The position numbers and the translations under genes are program-made. From CAZSRX01 sp964609675 [NCBI: uncultured Bacteroidota bacterium] (GTDB lineage: Bacteria; CLD3; SB21): a stretch of DNA of 64,000 bases. The stretch covers positions 8,703 to 72,702 of the forward strand of contig CAZSRX010000020.1 in NCBI GenBank assembly GCA_964609675.1, written 5' to 3'. Shown here one piece after another: positions 39,073 through 47,794 of this stretch. Position 1 is the stretch's first letter. Every line of letters starts with the position of its first letter. The notes beneath the pieces were generated by a model that was not told where the DNA came from, searched no databases, and was given only the letters and a program-made list of their open reading frames with translations.

Positions 39073-40239
39073 TTAAAAATTAATGTCAAACCCGCTATAA
39101 CTGGCGGACTCAATAATTTCTGTTTCTGCAGACTTGGAGCCGGAGATTTTTTCCTGGCGTTTTTTCATATCATCCAGCACCTGCACAAAGGCTTCCACCA
39201 CCTCCGGATTGAAGTGCGTACCCGAACATTGCCGGAACTCGTTTTTGGCTTCTTCAATGGTCAGAGGCTGGTTGTAACCGCGGTTGGTCGTCATAGCGTC
39301 GTACGCGTCGGCCACGGCTACGATGGATGCCAGAAAGTCAATCTGATTGCCCACCAGTCCCTGCGGATAGCCGGAACCGTCCCAGCGCTCGTGATGCTGG
39401 TGGACGATATTAATAACATCAGACAGAAATTTGATGGGCTTCAGAATTTTGTAACCTATTTCCGCATGCTCGCGCATTTTCTTCCATTCGTCATCCGTAA
39501 GTCCGGTAATGTTTTTCAGACTGGATATTTCGATAACCAGCTTGCCGATGTCGTGCAGGATAGCGCCCTGAGAAAGCTTTTCCATGTCGTTCATCGAAAG
39601 CCGCAGTTTTTCGCCGATTTTCATACTGTAGGCCCGAACCCGCGCGGAATGACCGGCCGTGTAAGAATGCTTTTCTTCGACCGCCTTCAGGAATGAAATG
39701 ATGATATCCATGTAGGCCTGTTCCATCTCACGGGATTGTTGCTCGATCATCTTGTTCTTGATTTCCAACTGTTCGATATGGCGTTCCAGACTACGGACCA
39801 GTTTTTCGCTATACTCTTTGCCGAAGACCTTTTGTTCCTCATGACCGATTTCGTCTTTAGCGCCGCCGATATACTGGGATATTTGCTTCGGGAAGTCTTC
39901 CACGTCAATGGGTTTTTTGATGTATCCGTCGCAGCCGGCTACCAGCGAACGTTCACGGTCGCCCTCTTTGACGTTAGCGGTTACAGCGACGATGGGAATC
40001 TTATTCAGGCGCTCCATGCTTTTAATGCGGGTCGCGGCGGCATGTCCGTCAAGCAAAGGAAGATTGATATCCATCAGAATCAGGTCGGGCTCCAATTCCT
40101 GCGCCATTTTGACGCCGGTAATGCCGTCGTTAGCTTCGTGCACCTCATACCCCAGCGGCTCCAGGATACGCCGTACCAGCAGACGGTTCAGTTCGTTATC
40201 TTCTACATAGAGAACTTTAATTTTACTTTTTTCCGCCAT
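39073..40239 (-). CDS. HD-GYP response regulator (putative c-di-GMP phosphodiesterase)
   Basis: A 388-aa response regulator. The receiver domain (VLYVEDNELNRLL, DLILMDINLPLLDG) is followed by a coiled coil and an HD-GYP domain: AILHDIGKLVIE, HAEIGYKIL and HHERWDGSGYPQGL, with all hallmark metal residues. HD-GYP proteins hydrolyse cyclic di-GMP. The gene starts 6 bp after the stop of the two-CW histidine kinase gene, which is probably its partner. Confidence 0.93.
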   Translation of the reverse strand: MAEKSKIKVLYVEDNELNRLLVRRILEPLGYEVHEANDGITGVKMAQELEPDLILMDINLPLLDGHAAATRIKSMERLNKIPIVAVTANVKEGDRERSLVAGCDGYIKKPIDVEDFPKQISQYIGGAKDEIGHEEQKVFGKEYSEKLVRSLERHIEQLEIKNKMIEQQSREMEQAYMDIIISFLKAVEEKHSYTAGHSARVRAYSMKIGEKLRLSMNDMEKLSQGAILHDIGKLVIEISSLKNITGLTDDEWKKMREHAEIGYKILKPIKFLSDVINIVHQHHERWDGSGYPQGLVGNQIDFLASIVAVADAYDAMTTNRGYNQPLTIEEAKNEFRQCSGTHFNPEVVEAFVQVLDDMKKRQEKISGSKSAETEIIESASYSGFDINF

Positions 40240-40245
40240 CGCTTT

Positions 40246-41964
40246 TTAGCTTTCTGCCGGCTCATCCGTGGCCGGCGCGGCCTGTGGTTTGTATTTTATC
40301 GGAATGTGCATGGTAAACACCGAGCCTTTTCCGAGCTTGCTTTCAACGGTAAGATCGCCGTTGTGCATTTCAACAAATTTTTTTGCAATACTGAGTCCGA
40401 GTCCGGTGCCGCCGGCCCTTCGGGTGCTGGAGCCGTCCACCTGGCGGAACCGTTCAAATATAGAACCCAAAGCTTCTTTGTCTATTCCGATGCCGGTATC
40501 AATGACGCTGATGGAAACCCCCTCCCCGACCACGCTGGCCTGAATGGTAATCCAGCCTTCTTCGGTAAATTTCGCGGCGTTAGAGACCAGGTTAAATATG
40601 ACCTGACGGATTTTGGTGGCGTCGGCTTCAATCGGCGGAATCGACCCGAGAATGCGGCTCTCAAGCCGCACGCGTTTGCCCATGACAAGCGTTTGTCCGG
40701 CGGTAACAATCTCTTCGATCATCGGCACCAACTCGAAAGTGCTGATATTGAGCTCCATTTTGCCGGCCTCAATCTTGGAAAGATCGAGAATGCTGTTGAT
40801 AATATCAAGCAGGTGCCGGCCGCTGTTGTATATGGCGCTCAGGTCGACTTCCTGTGTTGGATTGATATCGCCGTCAATCCGGCTGAGCAGCACCTTGGAA
40901 AAACCGATAATTGAATTCAGCGGCGTGCGCAACTCATGGCTGACATTGGCGATAAATTCGGACTTCAGGCGATCGGCTTCCTGGGCTTTCTTGATGGCTT
41001 CCCTCAGCGCTTTATTGCTTTTGCGGAGTTCTTCGGTGCGCTCAGTAACTTTCTGTTCCAGGTCGGCATTGGTTTTCTCCAGCTGGGATGTAAGAATCTG
41101 AAGTTGCAGGTAGGCGCTGCCCAGCTGTTCCGTCAGTATCCGGTGCTGGTTCTGGCTCTCCTGCTCCGTCGTATCGTCGAGTTTCTGAGCCCGGCGCTTG
41201 AAATTCATGAAATCGCCGATCAACTGCTGGTCGGAGATCAGGTCGTCGAAATTGGAAATGGCTTCGGTTTCTGGTATGGTGCGCGCTTTGAGGATGCGCT
41301 GTTTCAATTCCTGTATCTGGTTTTCGAAATGCTTGATTTGTTGATTCCGGTTACGCACCATGCCCAGTATGTAGTATATCATCTCACGAAGCTGAATATA
41401 GGGATTCAGTGTGGCCATTTGAAATACCTGGCACTGGAAGCAGGAAACGATGCCGAGATGCATCCGGCAGCCGCACTGCTCGCCGGCCAGATACCAGCAC
41501 CTGGGATTATGAGCCTGATAGGCACGGCAGGCCGTATCCGGACATTCCCGGATTTTCCAGCAGCGGTTCAGAATTTCCTGCGAACGGATATCGATTTCAA
41601 GTTCCGTCTCTACGCGCTGCACCTGATCGGCCATCTGGTCGCACAGCGCCTGCAGGTATTCGGCTGAATAGGTATTGGACGGAACGACCGGCTTTTCGCC
41701 GGTTTCCGTTGCTTCTTCGGTACGTTCGGTTTCGGATTGCCGCAGTTTCTTCTCCGCCTTGAAGGTCTCCTCATTCTTCACATCATCCACCATCGGCAGG
41801 TTCAGCAGAAACAAATCGTCCAAATTCATGTCGGCCGCTTTTTTACGCTCTTTCTTGACTTGCGGTTTTGGCGCCAGATCATATTCGATAATCTGAATCT
41901 CCTTCACGGCCTTGGTGTGCTCCGCAGACGCCGTCGGGACAATATTTTTTTTAGTATCAGGCAT
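40246..41964 (-). CDS. Two-CW domain sensor histidine kinase
   Basis: A 572-aa soluble kinase. After a charged, low-complexity N-terminus comes a Cys-rich module with eight Cys between 135 and 178 (RCWKIRECPDTACRAY, RCWYLAGEQCGC, SCFQC), matching the two-CW domain often found in redox- or metal-responsive regulators. Then a coiled coil (about 250-340), HisKA with VSHELRTPLNSIIG and HATPase with N-box and RRAGGTGLGLSIAKK. It has no membrane segments. It overlaps the lipid kinase gene by 8 bp and precedes an HD-GYP regulator, so it may control c-di-GMP turnover from redox or metal state. Confidence 0.92.
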   Translation of the reverse strand: MPDTKKNIVPTASAEHTKAVKEIQIIEYDLAPKPQVKKERKKAADMNLDDLFLLNLPMVDDVKNEETFKAEKKLRQSETERTEEATETGEKPVVPSNTYSAEYLQALCDQMADQVQRVETELEIDIRSQEILNRCWKIRECPDTACRAYQAHNPRCWYLAGEQCGCRMHLGIVSCFQCQVFQMATLNPYIQLREMIYYILGMVRNRNQQIKHFENQIQELKQRILKARTIPETEAISNFDDLISDQQLIGDFMNFKRRAQKLDDTTEQESQNQHRILTEQLGSAYLQLQILTSQLEKTNADLEQKVTERTEELRKSNKALREAIKKAQEADRLKSEFIANVSHELRTPLNSIIGFSKVLLSRIDGDINPTQEVDLSAIYNSGRHLLDIINSILDLSKIEAGKMELNISTFELVPMIEEIVTAGQTLVMGKRVRLESRILGSIPPIEADATKIRQVIFNLVSNAAKFTEEGWITIQASVVGEGVSISVIDTGIGIDKEALGSIFERFRQVDGSSTRRAGGTGLGLSIAKKFVEMHNGDLTVESKLGKGSVFTMHIPIKYKPQAAPATDEPAES

Positions 41965-42883
41965 GCGGCTTGGAAGCTCCGTTTACTATAATCTCGAGCA
42001 TTTGCGGTATCATTGTCAAGGAAATTGTTTGAGCGCGCAGACTCAGCATTTCCCCGTCGGCATGAACGGGCAGGGGTTGTGCCGATTCGATGCGGATGTG
42101 TTTAGTCCGGTGCATGGTAACACCGCGGACTCTGGTATGGGAGCCATCCATCGCTTTGGGAAGTTCCTTTAAAATCCGCAACGTACTCATCGAATTTATC
42201 ACGCAAACGTCCAGCCAGCCGTCGTCGGGACGGGCGTCTGGCGTCAGGTAAAATCCGCCGCCGGAACACGTGCCGTTGCCGGTATGGATAAGCAGAACGG
42301 ATTGTTCGCGCCACACCCCATCGGTTTCGTACCGGACGAACGGATGTTGATACGTAAAAACGGTTTTCAGGACGGCCGACAAATACGCCGCCAGTCCGCG
42401 CAGAGCTTTGATTTTTTGAGTCTCGTAATTGACGCGGGCATCAAAACCCACCCCAACATTATTATTGAAATATCGGCACTCCGTTTCGTTGATGCAGATT
42501 TGGCCGATATCAATGCGGCGCGTGCTTCCTTTTTCAATGACCTCAACCGCCAGTAAAATATCCGCGGGTATATTCACGGCTTTAACAAAATCATTACCCG
42601 AGCCTATCGGTATGAATCCAATGCGTGGACCGGGGAGCGCGTAGGCGGTGGCCTGTCGCGCCTGCAGCAAACCGTTAATAATTTCATGAATGGTGCCGTC
42701 GCCGCCTGCGGCTATTACATGGCTATAGCGTCCGCCGCGTTCGGCAGCCACTTCCCAGGCCTGTCGCACCCGTTCGGTAAGAACCAGATCGTAGGTTATC
42801 TTTTTTTGGTTCAAGATGCGTTCCATGGCGGCAATCGAAGCCGCGCCGCCTCCCTTATTGGCCAGCGGATTGGCGATGATCAG
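41957..42883 (-). CDS. Diacylglycerol kinase-family lipid kinase with non-standard start
   Basis: A DagK/YegS-family lipid kinase of about 308 aa if begun at the CTG at 42883. The conserved ATP-site motif is VIAAGGDGTIHEII, followed by IPIGSGNDFVKAV, GVGFDARVN and DDGWLDVCVI. The first ATG (42826) comes after the family N-terminal motif IIANPLANKGGGAAS, so it would lose an essential ATP-binding part. Upstream in frame there is no ATG, GTG or TTG before the ridA TGA stop, which sits in the same frame. The real start is therefore CTG, another non-AUG codon, or read-through from ridA. It overlaps the kinase gene downstream by 8 bp. Confidence 0.85.
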   Translation of the reverse strand: MIIANPLANKGGGAASIAAMERILNQKKITYDLVLTERVRQAWEVAAERGGRYSHVIAAGGDGTIHEIINGLLQARQATAYALPGPRIGFIPIGSGNDFVKAVNIPADILLAVEVIEKGSTRRIDIGQICINETECRYFNNNVGVGFDARVNYETQKIKALRGLAAYLSAVLKTVFTYQHPFVRYETDGVWREQSVLLIHTGNGTCSGGGFYLTPDARPDDGWLDVCVINSMSTLRILKELPKAMDGSHTRVRGVTMHRTKHIRIESAQPLPVHADGEMLSLRAQTISLTMIPQMLEIIVNGASKPHA

Positions 42884-42919
42884 CCAGGTGTTTTCTTGCG
42901 ATTCCGTGACGCTCTCCGT

Positions 42920-43306
42920 TCAGTCCGTCAGCGCGATGCAGTCGATTTCAATCAGGGAATCCTTGGGCAGACGGGCTACCTCAATGGTTGTCCGCGCCGG
43001 TACGCCGGAAGCAAAATATTCGTTGTAGATATCATTCATCGCGGCAAAATCGCTCATATTCTTCAGATAGACGGTGGTCTTGATTACCCGGTCTAAGTCG
43101 GAACCGGCGCTTTGCAGAATGGCGCGCAGATTTTCGATTACCACACGTGTCTGCTTCCGGATATCCGCTTCGACCATCTGATTGGTGTGCACATCGATTG
43201 GCAACTGACCGGAAGTAAGAATGAGTTTCCCGCTGGCAATGATGGCCTGACTGTATGGGCCGATTGGCGCCGGCGCTTTACTGGTCTTGACGTATTCTTT
43301 AATCAT
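42920..43306 (-). CDS. ridA: RidA-family reactive intermediate deaminase
   Basis: A 128-aa RidA/YjgF/Rid protein that hydrolyses reactive enamine/imine intermediates. Family features: YVKTSKAPAPIGPYSQAI, TSGQLPID, NLRAILQSAGSDLDRVIKTTVYL, the catalytic Arg in GVPARTTIEVARLP and the C-terminal EIDCIA. I chose the ATG at 43306 behind GAGGAAGG over a GTG four codons upstream. The gene ends with a TGA directly in frame with the lipid kinase gene. Confidence 0.95.
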   Translation of the reverse strand: MIKEYVKTSKAPAPIGPYSQAIIASGKLILTSGQLPIDVHTNQMVEADIRKQTRVVIENLRAILQSAGSDLDRVIKTTVYLKNMSDFAAMNDIYNEYFASGVPARTTIEVARLPKDSLIEIDCIALTD

Positions 43307-43335
43307 AGCCTTCCTCACTATTTAATTTCTATATA

Positions 43336-43542
43336 TCAATGAATGTCCTTGTAATGGGCATCGACAATATCATCCCGGTTGAGGGGCCCGGGGCCTTTCG
43401 CTTCGGGCTTTTCCCCGGGATAGCGGTAGCTCCGCGTACCGTGAGCCCCGGTGTGATGAAACGACACCGCAATAAATCGCTTCAGCAGACGGTATATTAT
43501 TAAAACGGCAACGCCTACCAGTAATAATCGTAATAAGCTCAT
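43336..43542 (-). CDS. Small membrane-anchored protein (DUF4834-like)
   Basis: A 68-aa protein beginning MSLLRLLLVGVAVLIIY, an N-terminal membrane helix, then a basic, Gly/His-rich and finally acidic tail ending HYKDIH. It starts 10 bp after the pheS stop with AAGGTGAA at the right spacing. It resembles small single-pass proteins (DUF4834 type) of FCB bacteria in form; function unknown. Confidence 0.6.
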   Translation of the reverse strand: MSLLRLLLVGVAVLIIYRLLKRFIAVSFHHTGAHGTRSYRYPGEKPEAKGPGPLNRDDIVDAHYKDIH

Positions 43543-43552
43543 TCTGTTCACC

Positions 43553-44569
43553 TTATCTAAATTGATGCAGAAAACGAATATCGTTTTCAAAAAAGAGGCG
43601 CAAATCATGGACGCCGTAGACCAGCATCGCAATGCGTTCCAAGCCCATGCCAAACGCATATCCTGAATACCGGTCGGGTTCATACCGGGCAAATTCGTAG
43701 AGCCGCGGATTAACCATACCCGCCCCCATAATCTCAATCCAGCCGGAATTTTTACAGGTACGGCAGCCGGCGCCTTTGCAGAAGATACAGGCCATGTCCA
43801 CTTCCGCGCTGGGTTCGGTGAAGGAGAAGTACGAAGGGCGAAACCGCGTACCGATCTCAGGACCGAACATTCGGTGCACAAACGCCGCCAGCGTGCCCTT
43901 GAGATCCCCGAAGCCGACGCCTTCGTCCACGACCAGGCCTTCCACCTGATGAAAAAACGGCGAATGCGTGGCGTCCGGCGTGTCTTTGCGGTACACGCGT
44001 CCCGGACAAATGATGCGGATGGGCGGCTTCTGCCGTTCCATGACGCGGGCCTGCACCGGCGTGGTATGCGTCCGGAGCACGACGTTGTCGGTGATGAAAA
44101 AAGTATCGTGCGTGTCGCGGGCCGGGTGATCCTTCGGGATATTGACCAACTCGAAATTATAATGATCCAGTTCCACTTCCGGGCCGTCCTCGATCGCAAA
44201 GCCCATCGAAGTGAAAATCGATTTGATTTCGTCCAGAATCTGCGTCAGCGGATGGATATGGCCGTAATATTGCCCGCGGGCCGGCAGGGTCATATCAATC
44301 ATCTCTTCCGCGGCGTCTTCCTGTCGGAAAACATCTTCTTGGATACGCTCCAGTTCGCTCTCTATAAACCGTTTCACTTCATTAAGCGCTTGGCCGTACT
44401 GCGGGCGGTTTTCCCGCGGAAGATCTTTCAACGCCGCGGTGGCCTGGGTTATCAGCCCCTTACGGCCAAGATATTTGCTGCTGATTTGCTCAAGCGTCAC
44501 CCGCGTAAAGGTTTTACCGGCCGTATCCGCCTCAAAGGCCTGCCTGATTTTATCGAGCCCGTCATTCAT
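43553..44569 (-). CDS. pheS: Phenylalanyl-tRNA synthetase alpha subunit
   Basis: Class II aminoacyl-tRNA synthetase alpha chain, 338 aa, typical. N-terminal coiled coil, motif 1 and 2 regions (DGPEVELDHYNFELVNIPKDHPARD; R-containing CPGRVYRKDTPDATHSPFFHQVEGL), and motif 3 GYAFGMGLERIAML. Forms the alpha2beta2 enzyme with PheT, which is not encoded in the window. It follows rplT across a strong hairpin. Confidence 0.96.
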   Translation of the reverse strand: MNDGLDKIRQAFEADTAGKTFTRVTLEQISSKYLGRKGLITQATAALKDLPRENRPQYGQALNEVKRFIESELERIQEDVFRQEDAAEEMIDMTLPARGQYYGHIHPLTQILDEIKSIFTSMGFAIEDGPEVELDHYNFELVNIPKDHPARDTHDTFFITDNVVLRTHTTPVQARVMERQKPPIRIICPGRVYRKDTPDATHSPFFHQVEGLVVDEGVGFGDLKGTLAAFVHRMFGPEIGTRFRPSYFSFTEPSAEVDMACIFCKGAGCRTCKNSGWIEIMGAGMVNPRLYEFARYEPDRYSGYAFGMGLERIAMLVYGVHDLRLFFENDIRFLHQFR

Positions 44570-44615
44570 ATCGGTAATTTTCCTTCACAACATTTATTAC
44601 GTAAAATAAAATATA

Positions 44616-44664
44616 CAAAAAAAAGAGCCTTAGGCAAAAAAAATTTTTGCCGCGACTCTTTTTA
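44616..44664 (-). terminator. Hairpin terminator/attenuator between rplT and pheS
   Basis: An interrupted palindrome (AAAAAGAG and GGCAAAAA blocks at about 44620-44640, with TTTTTGCC and CTCTTTTT at about 44644-44663) flanked by A/T runs on both sides. On the minus strand a T8 tract follows the stem. It may end part of the transcription from thrS-infC-rpmI-rplT before pheS. Confidence 0.65.
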
Positions 44665-44686
44665 AAAACTGGTCGGGAATTTCTGA

Positions 44687-45040
44687 TTACAGATTTTCCT
44701 TGGCTTTGTCGATCAGCTTGTTGAATCCGGCCGCGTCGTTCATGGCCATATCCGATAACACCTTGCGGTTCACATTGATATTGGATTTTTTCAGAGCGGC
44801 GATAAACCGGGAATACGTCATGCCGTGTTCACGGACGGCCGCGTTGATGCGGACGATCCAGAGTGCGCGTATGTTGCGCTTCTTCTGGCGGCGGTGCACG
44901 GTGGCATACACCATGCCTTTTTCCACGGTTTCAATGACGTTGCGTAAGACGTTCTTGCGTTTGCCAAAATTGCCTTTGGCCAGCTTCATATATTTTTTCC
45001 GGCGCTGCTTGGATGCCGGGTTATTCGTTGCACGGGGCAT
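44687..45040 (-). CDS. rplT: 50S ribosomal protein L20
   Basis: A 117-aa basic ribosomal protein, typical L20. Conserved segments: LAKGNFGKRKNVLRNVIETV, RRQKKRNIRALWIVRINAA, YSRFIAALKKSNINVNRKVLSDMA. Binds 23S rRNA early in 50S assembly and often represses its own operon. It follows rpmI. Confidence 0.98.
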   Translation of the reverse strand: MPRATNNPASKQRRKKYMKLAKGNFGKRKNVLRNVIETVEKGMVYATVHRRQKKRNIRALWIVRINAAVREHGMTYSRFIAALKKSNINVNRKVLSDMAMNDAAGFNKLIDKAKENL

Positions 45041-45092
45041 GAGATTCTCCTATAATTTGACTGATAGATTGCTGGTTATTAACGGTCGGTGC

Positions 45093-45290
45093 TCAGCCTT
45101 CGGCCAGCATCCGCTTGACCCGCCGCACATCGGCTTCCGCCACGTCATGTTTTCCGGACAGGTGCCGTTTTCTTTTATTGGATTTGCTGCTTAATAAATG
45201 CCGGGCCGTGGATTTCTTGCGCAGTAATTTCCCCGAACCGGTTACATGAAACCGTTTCTTGGCGCCGGAATTGCTTTTCATTTTTGGCAT
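45093..45290 (-). CDS. rpmI: 50S ribosomal protein L35
   Basis: A 65-aa basic protein with the L35 signature MPKMKSNSGAKKRFHVTGSGK and a Lys/Arg-rich rest. Lies between infC and rplT, the conserved order in many bacteria. Confidence 0.97.
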   Translation of the reverse strand: MPKMKSNSGAKKRFHVTGSGKLLRKKSTARHLLSSKSNKRKRHLSGKHDVAEADVRRVKRMLAEG

Positions 45291-45321
45291 AACTCTACCC
45301 TTTATATTTATATTGCGTTAA

Positions 45322-45837
45322 TTATTTTTTTATGAAAATCATTGCCATATTGCGGCCTTCAAATTTCATCTCACCGTCCAATTTTCCGTAATCTTCCAGG
45401 TCGGCTACCATCCGTTCGGCCAGTTGAACGCCGAATTCCCTGTTGGCGATTTCACGGCCTTTGTAAACGATGACGGCCTTAACTTTATAACCATCCTTGA
45501 GAAACTTGATGGCGTGCTTGATTTTAAACTGATAATCATGATCGTCGGTTACCGGACGGAAACGCAGTTCCTTAATTTCCCCGGTGTGAATCTGTTTCTT
45601 ACGGGCGTCTTTTTCCTTTTTCTGGATTTCGTAACGGTATTTGCCGTAATCAATAATTTTACAGACGGGCGGATCGGCGTTGGGCACGATTTCCAGTAAA
45701 TCCAGATTGGCTTCGCGCGCCCGGTAAAGCGCTTCTTCGATAAACACAATGCCGATCTGGTCGCCTTTCGGCCCGATCAGGCGGACTTTGGGGGCCGTGA
45801 TTTCCTCATTGACCCGTATGGTATCTTCTTTTCCGAT
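45322..45837 (-). CDS. infC: Translation initiation factor IF-3 (ATC start)
   Basis: A 171-aa IF-3, which binds 30S subunits and checks start codons. N-domain IRVNEEITAPKVRLIGPKG and DLLEIVPNADPPVCKIIDYGKYRYE, linker, C-domain IKELRFRPVTDDHD and RNMAMIF. The full family N-terminus is reached only by starting at ATC (45837), preceded by AAGGAG at six-base spacing; a GTG at 45747 would remove about 30 conserved residues. Rare AUU/AUC starts in infC are known to allow autoregulation by IF-3. Confidence 0.95.
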   Translation of the reverse strand: MGKEDTIRVNEEITAPKVRLIGPKGDQIGIVFIEEALYRAREANLDLLEIVPNADPPVCKIIDYGKYRYEIQKKEKDARKKQIHTGEIKELRFRPVTDDHDYQFKIKHAIKFLKDGYKVKAVIVYKGREIANREFGVQLAERMVADLEDYGKLDGEMKFEGRNMAMIFIKK

Positions 45838-45859
45838 GGCAGTCTCCTTCAGTTAGTGA

Positions 45860-47794
45860 TTAGTGTAGTGAACGTGTTTGAATTTTATTCTGAATGTCAT
45901 GCAAAAATTCCCGGATGCTTCTTTGCCCCTGATCGCCCTGACCGTGCAGGCGCACCGATACGGCGTGGTTTTGAACTTCTTTATCGCCGATAATCAGGAT
46001 ATAGGGTATTTTTTTCATTTCCGCTTCGCGGATTTTGTATCCGATTTTCTCGTTCCGAATGTCCAGATGCGTGCGTATGCCGGCGTCCTGCAGTTGCTTT
46101 TCGAGTATCTGCGCATAACCGGCATGGTGATCGGATATGGGCAGAATCGCCGCTTGCACGGGCGCGAGCCAAACCGGAAAGTTGCCCGCGAAATGTTCGA
46201 TGAGAATGGACAAAAAACGCTCCATGGAGCCGAACGGTGCCCGGTGAATAATAATCGGGCGGTGCTTCTGCCCGTCGGAACCAATGTATTCCAACCCGAA
46301 CCGTTCCGGCATAACGTAATCCACCTGCACGGTACCGAGTTGCCATTTACGCCCAATGGCATCCTTTACGATAAAATCGACCTTAGGCCCGTAGAAGGAT
46401 GCCTCGCCGATGCCGATCTGATACTTAAGCTGCATGGCATCCGCAACTTCTTTGATTTCCCGCTGCGCCTGTTCCCAGATTTCAGGATCGCCGGCGAATT
46501 TACCCGGATTCTGCGGGTCGCGGAAAGACAGCCGCGTGGTCACTTCCATTTCGAAAGTCGTGAAAACCAATTGCGTCAGTTCGATGGCGTTCATCAACTC
46601 TTCCCTGAGTTGATCATGCGTACAGTAAATGTGCGCATCGTCCTGCGTAAAACCGCGGACGCGGGTAAGCCCCGTCAACTCGCCGGACTGTTCGTAACGG
46701 TACACCGTGCCGAATTCCGCCAGACGCAGCGGCAGGTCGCGGTAACTGCGCGGCTTGGAAGAATAAATTTGATGGTGATGCGGGCAGTTCATCGGCTTGA
46801 GAAGGTATTCTTCGTCCTCCACTTTAATCGGCGCAAACTGCGCATCGGAATAATAAGGATAGTGCCCGGAGGTTTTGTACAGGTTCAGATTACCGATGTG
46901 CGGCGTGATGACTTCCTGGTAGCCGCGTCGGAGCAGTTCCGCTTTCAGAAACTCCTCCAGTTTGCGCCGCACGAGGGTGCCGTTGGGCAGCCACACCGGC
47001 AGGCCGGCGCCCACCGCGGGCGTGATGATGAACAGTTCGAGTTCTCTGCCCAGCTTGCGGTGATCGCGCTTCTTGGCTTCTTCCAGCAGCCGCAGATATT
47101 CGTCGAGCTGCTTCTTGGAAGGAAAACTGATGCCGCGCAGTCGCTGTAACTGAATATTATTCGCATCGCCCTTGTAAAAAGCCCCCGCCACCGATAGGAT
47201 CTTGAACGCCTTTACCATACCCGTGTTCGGAAGGTGCGGACCGCGGCACAGATCGGCAAATTCGCCCTGTCGGTAGATGCTGATCGTCTGCCCGTTTTCG
47301 ACGGCTTTTATAATCTCGATTTTAAAATCTTCTCCCCGTTCTTTGAAAAATTGCATCGCTTCATCCGGTTTGAGTTCCATCCGTTGAACCGGCAATTTTT
47401 CTTTTACGATTTTATCCATTTCGGCTTCGATTTTTGCAAAATCATCCTGACTGATAGGTTCCGGAATCAGGATATCGTAGAAAAAGCCGTTCTCTGTGGC
47501 GGGCCCGTCTTCCAGTTTAGCTTCAGGCCACAGCCGCTTGACAGCCTGCGCCATGATATGCGTGGAAGAATGCCAGAATACATGCAGCCCTTCGTCGGTA
47601 TCCCAGGTCAGCAGGCGAAGCGCCGCATTATCATGTATGGGGTAACTCAGGTCCACCCGGACACCGTTAACTTCCGCCGCGACACACTTCTCGGCCAGAT
47701 TCCGGCTGATGCCCTGCGCAATCGCCAGTGGCGTTATGCCGCGTTCAAATGGTTTTACAGTTTGGTCGGGAAAAGTAATTTGTATCTGAGACAA
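45860..47794 (-). CDS. thrS: Threonyl-tRNA synthetase
   Basis: A 644-aa class II synthetase with an N-terminal TGS domain (ITFPDQTVKPFERGITPLAIA), an editing domain with the HxxxH pair in FWHSSTHIMAQAV and later CRGPHLPNTG, a catalytic core with MNCPHHHQIY and RGFTQDDAHIYC, and an anticodon-binding C-terminus (PVWLAPVQAAILPISD). The start is TTG behind an AAGGAG site. First gene of the translation operon, with leader hairpins upstream. Confidence 0.97.
   Translation of the reverse strand: MSQIQITFPDQTVKPFERGITPLAIAQGISRNLAEKCVAAEVNGVRVDLSYPIHDNAALRLLTWDTDEGLHVFWHSSTHIMAQAVKRLWPEAKLEDGPATENGFFYDILIPEPISQDDFAKIEAEMDKIVKEKLPVQRMELKPDEAMQFFKERGEDFKIEIIKAVENGQTISIYRQGEFADLCRGPHLPNTGMVKAFKILSVAGAFYKGDANNIQLQRLRGISFPSKKQLDEYLRLLEEAKKRDHRKLGRELELFIITPAVGAGLPVWLPNGTLVRRKLEEFLKAELLRRGYQEVITPHIGNLNLYKTSGHYPYYSDAQFAPIKVEDEEYLLKPMNCPHHHQIYSSKPRSYRDLPLRLAEFGTVYRYEQSGELTGLTRVRGFTQDDAHIYCTHDQLREELMNAIELTQLVFTTFEMEVTTRLSFRDPQNPGKFAGDPEIWEQAQREIKEVADAMQLKYQIGIGEASFYGPKVDFIVKDAIGRKWQLGTVQVDYVMPERFGLEYIGSDGQKHRPIIIHRAPFGSMERFLSILIEHFAGNFPVWLAPVQAAILPISDHHAGYAQILEKQLQDAGIRTHLDIRNEKIGYKIREAEMKKIPYILIIGDKEVQNHAVSVRLHGQGDQGQRSIREFLHDIQNKIQTRSLH

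Noticed and set aside
45878-47149. A 423-codon plus-strand frame opposite thrS
   Set aside because: Shadow of thrS; composition is rich in Phe, Arg and His without domain signals.
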